Assembly (NCBI RefSeq): GCF_049671045.1
Contig: NZ_JBATUH010000120.1
Span: forward strand, 1-28,625
Length of the DNA stretch: 28,625 nt
Reading direction: 5' to 3'
DNA from: Parvibaculum sp049671045
GTDB lineage: Bacteria > Pseudomonadota > Alphaproteobacteria > Parvibaculales > Parvibaculaceae
The notes under the pieces are model-generated. The model was not told where the DNA came from, ran no database searches, and saw only the letters and a list, made by a program, of their open reading frames with translations. Shown in pieces: positions 24,230-28,625 of the stretch. The position numbers and the translations under genes were made by a program. The first letter of the stretch is position 1. Every line of letters starts with the position of its first letter.

Positions 24230-26910
24230 GACCGACGATCATCCTCGCCCGCGGGCAACATGATGGTGAATTGCGCCCCGCGCCGGTCCATCCGGTTGGC
24301 TGCCGTAATGCGCCCGCCAAATGCCTCGACAAAGCCGCGGCAGACGGCGAGCCCGAGCCCCGTTCCCGCCGGGCGCTGATCGCCCGCGCGGACGCGGTGG
24401 AACTTGTCGAAGATATGCTCGATCTCGTCGGGCGGAATGCCCTCGCCCTCATCGCTCACGCGAATGAGGACCTCGTCATGCGCGCGCTCGGCGCTGATGC
24501 GGACGAGGCTGCCGGGGTCCGAATATTTGGCCGCATTGTCGAGGAGGTTGAAGATCACCTGCTCGAGCAAAACGGCATCGGCGCGAATAGGCGGCAAGTC
24601 CGGCGACAGGTCGACCTCCACGCGATGCTTCGCCAGCAGGCGCGCCGCGCGGCGCAGCGCCGTTTCGACAAGCTCGCCGATCTCGACGCGATCGGCGCGG
24701 ATGTTGAGCGCGCCCGCTTCCAGCCGCGTGATATCGAGCAGGTTTCCGACAAAGCGGTTGAGGCGCTCCGCCTCGTCCTCGATGGTCGCGATCAATTCGC
24801 CCCGCTCCTTCGTGTCGTAACGGTCGAAATAGCTTCTGAGGCTCGAGACGGCACCGATGATCGAGGCGAGCGGCGTTCTGAGATCGTGTGAAATGGAAGT
24901 GAGAAGCGCGGCGCGCAGCCGCTCCGTCTCGCTCATGACGCGCGCATTGTCGATATCCTCGGCAAGCCTGATGCGCTCGATCGAAACCGCGATCTGGTCG
25001 AGCAGCGCATCGAGGAGCCGCCCCTCGTCGGCAGTGAAGAGCGCGCCCGGCGCCTCGCGATCGAGACCGACAACGGCGAGCATTCCGCTTGCGGTCCTGA
25101 TCGGCAGAAAGAGCCGCCTCGCTCCCGGCAGCGTGTTCGAGCCTCGCCCTGCGGGAGACTGATGATCGAAGGCCCAGCGCGCGGCCGCAAGATCCGCCTC
25201 GTCGGCGACATCGTCCGGCGGATAGCCCGCCGCAACGCTCATATGGCCGTCCGCCGGAAAGAGAAAGACGACGCGCAGCTTCAGCATCGAGGCGATCTGG
25301 AAAGATGCGGCCCAGAGAAGGTCGTCGAGATCGTTGATCCCGGCGAGCTTGCGGCTGAAGGAATTGAGTTCCGTCGTCGTCTTGATCTGCGCCTGCGCGA
25401 CAACGATCTGGCGCCGCGTGCGCGCCGTCAGATTGCTGGTGAGCACCGCCACCACGGTGAAAAAAATGAGCGCGAGGATATTCGCCGGATCGGTGATCGT
25501 GAATGTGTAGAGCGGCGGCAGAAAGAAGAAGTTGTAGGCGAGCGTGCTGAGGAGCGAGGCAAAAAGCGACGGCCACAAACCGTAATTGACGGCCGTGAAG
25601 AGGATCGCCGCGAGAAAGACGAGCGAAATATTGGGAAGCGGCGCAACGAGCTGGATGAGCCTGCCCAGGACGATTGCAAGGCCGATGGTCAGCGTGCTCA
25701 CCGCATAGGGCATCGGATCTATGCCCTCGCCCACGGCGCGCGTACGGATTGTCCTTTCGGCAGGTCCGGCATCGCCCGGCACCACATGAATGCCGATCAT
25801 GCCGGCATTGCGGATGAGCGAACCGACGAGCGTGGGCCGGAAGGCCGCGAGAAAGCGGCCCCCGGCCGGCCGTCCGAGCACGATCTGCGTCACGTTGTTT
25901 TCGCGCGCATAGTCGAGGATCGTGTCGGCCACATGATCGCCCGAGAGCATGACAGCCTTGCCGCCCAGATTTTCCGCAAGGCGAAAGGCTTCGCTCAACC
26001 TGTCCCGCTCGGCCTCGCGCGCCGGAACGTGACCAAGCGCCTCGACATGGATCGCCGCCCAGTTGCAGCGCAGCCGGTCCGCCGAGCGGCGCGCATAGCG
26101 CACAAGGCCGGTCGAGGTCGGCCCGCCATCGATGCAGACGAGAAGCCGCTCATCCGTCGGCCACGGGCCCGCAATCGCATGAGCGCGCATATAGTTCAGC
26201 ATCTGCTCGTCGACACGCTGCGCCGTCCGCCGAAGCGCAAGCTCGCGCAGCGCCGTCAGATTGCCGGGCGAGAAATAATGCTTGAGAGCGCGCTGCGCCG
26301 CGTCGCGCACATAGACCTTGCCTTCATGGAGGCGCTGGATCAGCACTTCCGGCGTGACATCGACGACCTCGATCTCGTCCGCCCGGTCGATGATCGAATC
26401 CGGTACCGTCTCGCGCACGCGAATCCGTGTGATCTGCGCCACGACGTCGTTCAGGCTTTCGACATGCTGCACGTTGAGCGTCGTGTAGACGTCGATGCCA
26501 GCGTCGAGAAGCTCCTCGACATCCTGATAGCGTTTGGGATGGCGCGATCCGGGCGCATTCGTATGCGCGAGTTCGTCGACGAGAACGAGCGACGGCCGCC
26601 TCGCGAGAACGGCGTCGATATCCATCTCTTCCAGTATCCGGCCCTTGTAGGACACACGCGCGCGAGGCAGCGTTTCAAGGCCGTGCGCCAGCCGCTCCGT
26701 TTCCGCGCGGCCATGCGTCTCGACGATGCCGATAACGACGTCCGCGCCTTCCCTGTGGCGCTCGGCGCCGGAGCCGAGCATTTCATAGGTCTTCCCGACG
26801 CCGGGAGCGGCGCCGAGAAAGATCTTGAGTTTGCCCCGCCCTTCCGCCGCCGCCTCCACGAGCAGGGCTTCGGGTGCGGGTCGTCTTGCAGTCTGGTCGA
26901 TGCCTGCCAT
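24226..26910 (-). CDS. kdpD: KDP sensor histidine kinase KdpD
   Basis: An 894-residue sensor kinase, the same length as the E. coli protein. The order is: N-terminal KdpD domain (about 25-235) with Walker A GAAPGVGKT at 33-41 and the hallmark LVDELAHTNAPGSRHPKRYQDVEELL; a universal-stress-protein-like domain (about 255-375); four close membrane helices (about 400-495); a GAF-like domain (about 520-645); the His-box SISHDLRTPLASIIGA; and the ATPase N, G1 and G2 boxes (NLLDNAAKYSD, SDEGEGIPPDE, GTGLGLAVCRGF). It senses K+ limitation or osmotic stress and phosphorylates KdpE. It starts 14 nt after kdpC and overlaps kdpE by 4 nt. Confidence 0.97.
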   Translation of the reverse strand: MAGIDQTARRPAPEALLVEAAAEGRGKLKIFLGAAPGVGKTYEMLGSGAERHREGADVVIGIVETHGRAETERLAHGLETLPRARVSYKGRILEEMDIDAVLARRPSLVLVDELAHTNAPGSRHPKRYQDVEELLDAGIDVYTTLNVQHVESLNDVVAQITRIRVRETVPDSIIDRADEIEVVDVTPEVLIQRLHEGKVYVRDAAQRALKHYFSPGNLTALRELALRRTAQRVDEQMLNYMRAHAIAGPWPTDERLLVCIDGGPTSTGLVRYARRSADRLRCNWAAIHVEALGHVPAREAERDRLSEAFRLAENLGGKAVMLSGDHVADTILDYARENNVTQIVLGRPAGGRFLAAFRPTLVGSLIRNAGMIGIHVVPGDAGPAERTIRTRAVGEGIDPMPYAVSTLTIGLAIVLGRLIQLVAPLPNISLVFLAAILFTAVNYGLWPSLFASLLSTLAYNFFFLPPLYTFTITDPANILALIFFTVVAVLTSNLTARTRRQIVVAQAQIKTTTELNSFSRKLAGINDLDDLLWAASFQIASMLKLRVVFLFPADGHMSVAAGYPPDDVADEADLAAARWAFDHQSPAGRGSNTLPGARRLFLPIRTASGMLAVVGLDREAPGALFTADEGRLLDALLDQIAVSIERIRLAEDIDNARVMSETERLRAALLTSISHDLRTPLASIIGAVSSLRSYFDRYDTKERGELIATIEDEAERLNRFVGNLLDITRLEAGALNIRADRVEIGELVETALRRAARLLAKHRVEVDLSPDLPPIRADAVLLEQVIFNLLDNAAKYSDPGSLVRISAERAHDEVLIRVSDEGEGIPPDEIEHIFDKFHRVRAGDQRPAGTGLGLAVCRGFVEAFGGRITAANRMDRRGAQFTIMLPAGEDDRRS

Positions 26911-26924
26911 ATGGCCCTGTCGGA

Positions 26925-27533
26925 TCAGCGCGCCATTTTCGCCGTCGCGGCGTCGAGCGCCATGTTGAGCTGCAGGACGTTGACCGACGGCTCGCCAATG
27001 ATACCGAGAGTTCGCGGCCGCGTGAACTGACCGACAAGCGCCTGAAGCCGGGCGGGATCGAGGTTTCGGGCCTTTGCGACGCGCGGCACCTGAAAGAGGG
27101 CGGCGGCGGGCGTGATGTCGGGGTCGAGGCCACTCGCCGAGGTCGTCACAAGATCGACCGGAACGGCCATGCCGGGGTTTTCGGCCTTCATCCTCTCGAC
27201 ATCGCTCCGGATACGCTCGATCAGCGCCTTGTTCGTGGGCCCGAGATTGGACCCCATCGAATTGGCGGCATTGTCGGGAAGCGCGATCATGCCGCCCTTC
27301 TCGTCGGTCCCGGTCGTCGCCGATGGGCGCCCGTGAAAATAGTCGGAGCGGGCGAATGCCTGCCCGATGATCCCGGAGCCGATCACCGTCCCGTTCCGCA
27401 GGATGAGGCTGCCCTCTGCCTGATGAGGAAAGATCGTTTGCGCAAGGCGCGTCATGCCGAGCGGGTAGATGATGCCAAGCATCACCGTGAAGAGGATCGT
27501 GAGAGCGATGGCGGGGCGGATTTCCTTCAGCAT
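26925..27533 (-). CDS. kdpC: Potassium-transporting ATPase subunit KdpC
   Basis: A 202-residue KdpC subunit, which stabilises the KdpFABC K+ pump and aids ATP binding by KdpB. One N-terminal membrane helix (about 6-28; RPAIALTILFTVMLGIIYPLGMT) precedes the periplasmic domain with IGQAFARSDYFHGRPSA, ASNLGP-like NSMGSNLGPTNKAL and the end GEPSVNVLQLNMALD. The ATG at 27533 has GAGGAAG about 6 nt upstream and lies 10 nt after the kdpB stop. An in-frame ATG at 27551 overlaps kdpB and is less likely. Confidence 0.95.
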   Translation of the reverse strand: MLKEIRPAIALTILFTVMLGIIYPLGMTRLAQTIFPHQAEGSLILRNGTVIGSGIIGQAFARSDYFHGRPSATTGTDEKGGMIALPDNAANSMGSNLGPTNKALIERIRSDVERMKAENPGMAVPVDLVTTSASGLDPDITPAAALFQVPRVAKARNLDPARLQALVGQFTRPRTLGIIGEPSVNVLQLNMALDAATAKMAR

Positions 27534-27543
27534 GGCATCTTCC

Positions 27544-28625
27544 TCATGCAAGACCGATGGCGGTGATGAGAATGTCGATGAGCTTGATGCCGATGAAGGG
27601 GACGATCACTCCGCCTGCCCCGTAAATCAGCAGATTGCGCATGAGGAAGGCGGCGGCGCTGCGCGGCGTGTACCGGACGCCGCGCAGGGCGAGCGGGATC
27701 AGGGCGATGATGATGAGCGCATTGAAGATGATCGCCGACAGGATCGCGCTTTGCGGCGTCGCGAGACCCATGATGTTGAGGACGCCGAGGCCGGGATAAA
27801 AGGCCGCGAACATGGCCGGAATGATCGCAAAATATTTGGCGACGTCATTGGCGATCGAGAAAGTGGTGAGCGTCCCGCGCGTCATAAGCAATTGCTTGCC
27901 GATGGCGACGACCTCGATGAGCTTCGTCGGGTCGCTATCGAGGTCGATCATGTTGCCCGCCTCGCGGGCTGCCTGCGTTCCCGTCTGCATGGCGACGCCG
28001 ACATCGGCCTGCGCGAGCGCGGGGGCGTCATTGGTGCCATCGCCGCACATGGCGACGAGCTTTCCCTTGGCCTGTTCCTCGCGAATGAGCCGCAGCTTGT
28101 CCTCGGGCGTCGCCTGCGCGAGAAAATCGTCGACGCCAGACTCCGCCGCGATGGCCGCTGCCGTGAGCGGATTGTCGCCTGTGATCATGATGGTGCGGAT
28201 GCCCATGCGGCGCAGCGCGGCAAAGCGCTCGCGGATGCCGCCCTTTATGATGTCCTTGAGATGAATGATGCCCAGGATCGCCTGATCCTTCGCGACCGCG
28301 AGCGGCGTACCGCCGGAACGCGCGATGCGGTCGACGGCCTGCTGAAATTCCTTCGGCACCACGACGTCCGGCGCCTCGGCGCGAATGAAATCGAGGATCG
28401 AGTCGGCGGCACCCTTTCTTATCCTGTGTCCTTCCATGTCGATGCCGCTCATGCGGGTCTGCGCGGAAAACGGAATGAACTTCGCATGCAGGCTCGCCAG
28501 CTCGCGGCCGCGCAGGCCGTATTTTTCCTTGGCGAGCACGACGATGGAGCGGCCTTCCGGCGTCTCGTCGCTGAGCGAGGAAAGCTGCGCCGCATCGGCA
28601 AGCTCCATCGCGCTCACGCCCGGCA
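27544..28625 (-). CDS. kdpB: Potassium-transporting P-type ATPase subunit KdpB, C-terminal part (cut by window edge)
   Basis: This is the last 360 or so residues of the KdpB pump subunit; the 5' part lies past the right edge. Visible are the nucleotide-binding region (SLSDETPEGRSIVVLAKEKYG; FIPFSAQTRMSG), the P domain with MITGDNPLTAAAIA and the hinge motif MCGDGTNDAPALAQADVGVAM, and the C-terminal membrane helices (NDVAKYFAIIPAMFAAFYPGLGVLNIMG onward). The phosphorylated DKTGT motif is expected upstream, outside the window. The coding frame runs unbroken to the edge, so the Met near 28610 is internal and not a start. It is followed by kdpC, kdpD and kdpE in the usual order. Confidence 0.96.
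   Translation of the reverse strand, partial: PGVSAMELADAAQLSSLSDETPEGRSIVVLAKEKYGLRGRELASLHAKFIPFSAQTRMSGIDMEGHRIRKGAADSILDFIRAEAPDVVVPKEFQQAVDRIARSGGTPLAVAKDQAILGIIHLKDIIKGGIRERFAALRRMGIRTIMITGDNPLTAAAIAAESGVDDFLAQATPEDKLRLIREEQAKGKLVAMCGDGTNDAPALAQADVGVAMQTGTQAAREAGNMIDLDSDPTKLIEVVAIGKQLLMTRGTLTTFSIANDVAKYFAIIPAMFAAFYPGLGVLNIMGLATPQSAILSAIIFNALIIIALIPLALRGVRYTPRSAAAFLMRNLLIYGAGGVIVPFIGIKLIDILITAIGLA

Noticed and set aside
25162..27030. Long plus-strand open frame opposite kdpD (about 622 codons)
   Set aside because: A shadow of the high-GC kdpD codons; highly charged, low-complexity translation with no fold signature.
28550..28617. Start of kdpB at the Met near 28615
   Set aside because: The frame continues to the window edge and the sequence there is internal to KdpB; the pump's phosphorylation motif must lie upstream.

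Overview
The window is a GC-rich, densely coded stretch of bacterial chromosome. Protein similarity and gene content point to an alphaproteobacterium. The evidence is a type A RNase P RNA, a methionine synthase split into two genes beside metF and a SahR-like ArsR/methyltransferase regulator, and an mlaA-mlaC pair. A Hyphomicrobiales- or Parvibaculum-like host is my guess and cannot be fixed from this sequence alone. I see no phage, insertion sequence, CRISPR array, tRNA or rRNA, and no composition break suggesting recent transfer.

Layout. Positions 16-393 (minus) hold rnpB with a readable promoter. A quinone-oxidoreductase-like MDR protein follows on the plus strand. It converges on an amidase/EamA-transporter pair and a TerB-DnaJ membrane protein on the minus strand. 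A large fused HyuA-HyuB 5-oxoprolinase-type enzyme occupies 4223-7813, followed by a 27-residue putative membrane peptide. The methionine block (8160-13875, minus) reads in the order sahR-like regulator, metF, metH homocysteine domain, metH remainder. It is driven from a promoter whose spacer contains a perfect 8-bp inverted repeat. On the plus strand come mlaA and mlaC (outer-membrane lipid asymmetry). A strong hairpin separates them from a class III aminotransferase, which is divergent from a TetR regulator. Next are EttA (ABC-F translation factor), an AI-2E family permease, an MFS exporter and a second TetR regulator. The window ends inside the minus-strand kdpB-kdpC-kdpD-kdpE cluster (high-affinity K+ uptake and its two-component control); kdpA and the start of kdpB lie beyond the right edge.

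How the genes work together. The clearest unit is the methionine cycle operon. MetF makes 5-methyl-THF, the two-part MetH uses it to methylate homocysteine, and the ArsR/methyltransferase protein probably senses a cycle metabolite (S-adenosylhomocysteine in SahR proteins) and represses its own operon. MlaA and MlaC are the outer-membrane and periplasmic parts of retrograde phospholipid transport. KdpD/KdpE control KdpABC. The two TetR genes probably act locally, one on the divergent aminotransferase and one on the downstream MFS exporter.

Most of the window is ordinary core and transport content. I found no convincing wholly new system. The items most worth a second look are the same-frame split of metH, the candidate SahR operator, the 27-residue membrane peptide whose stop codon lies in a hairpin, the unusual active-site motif of the aminotransferase, and several perfect palindromes at promoters.
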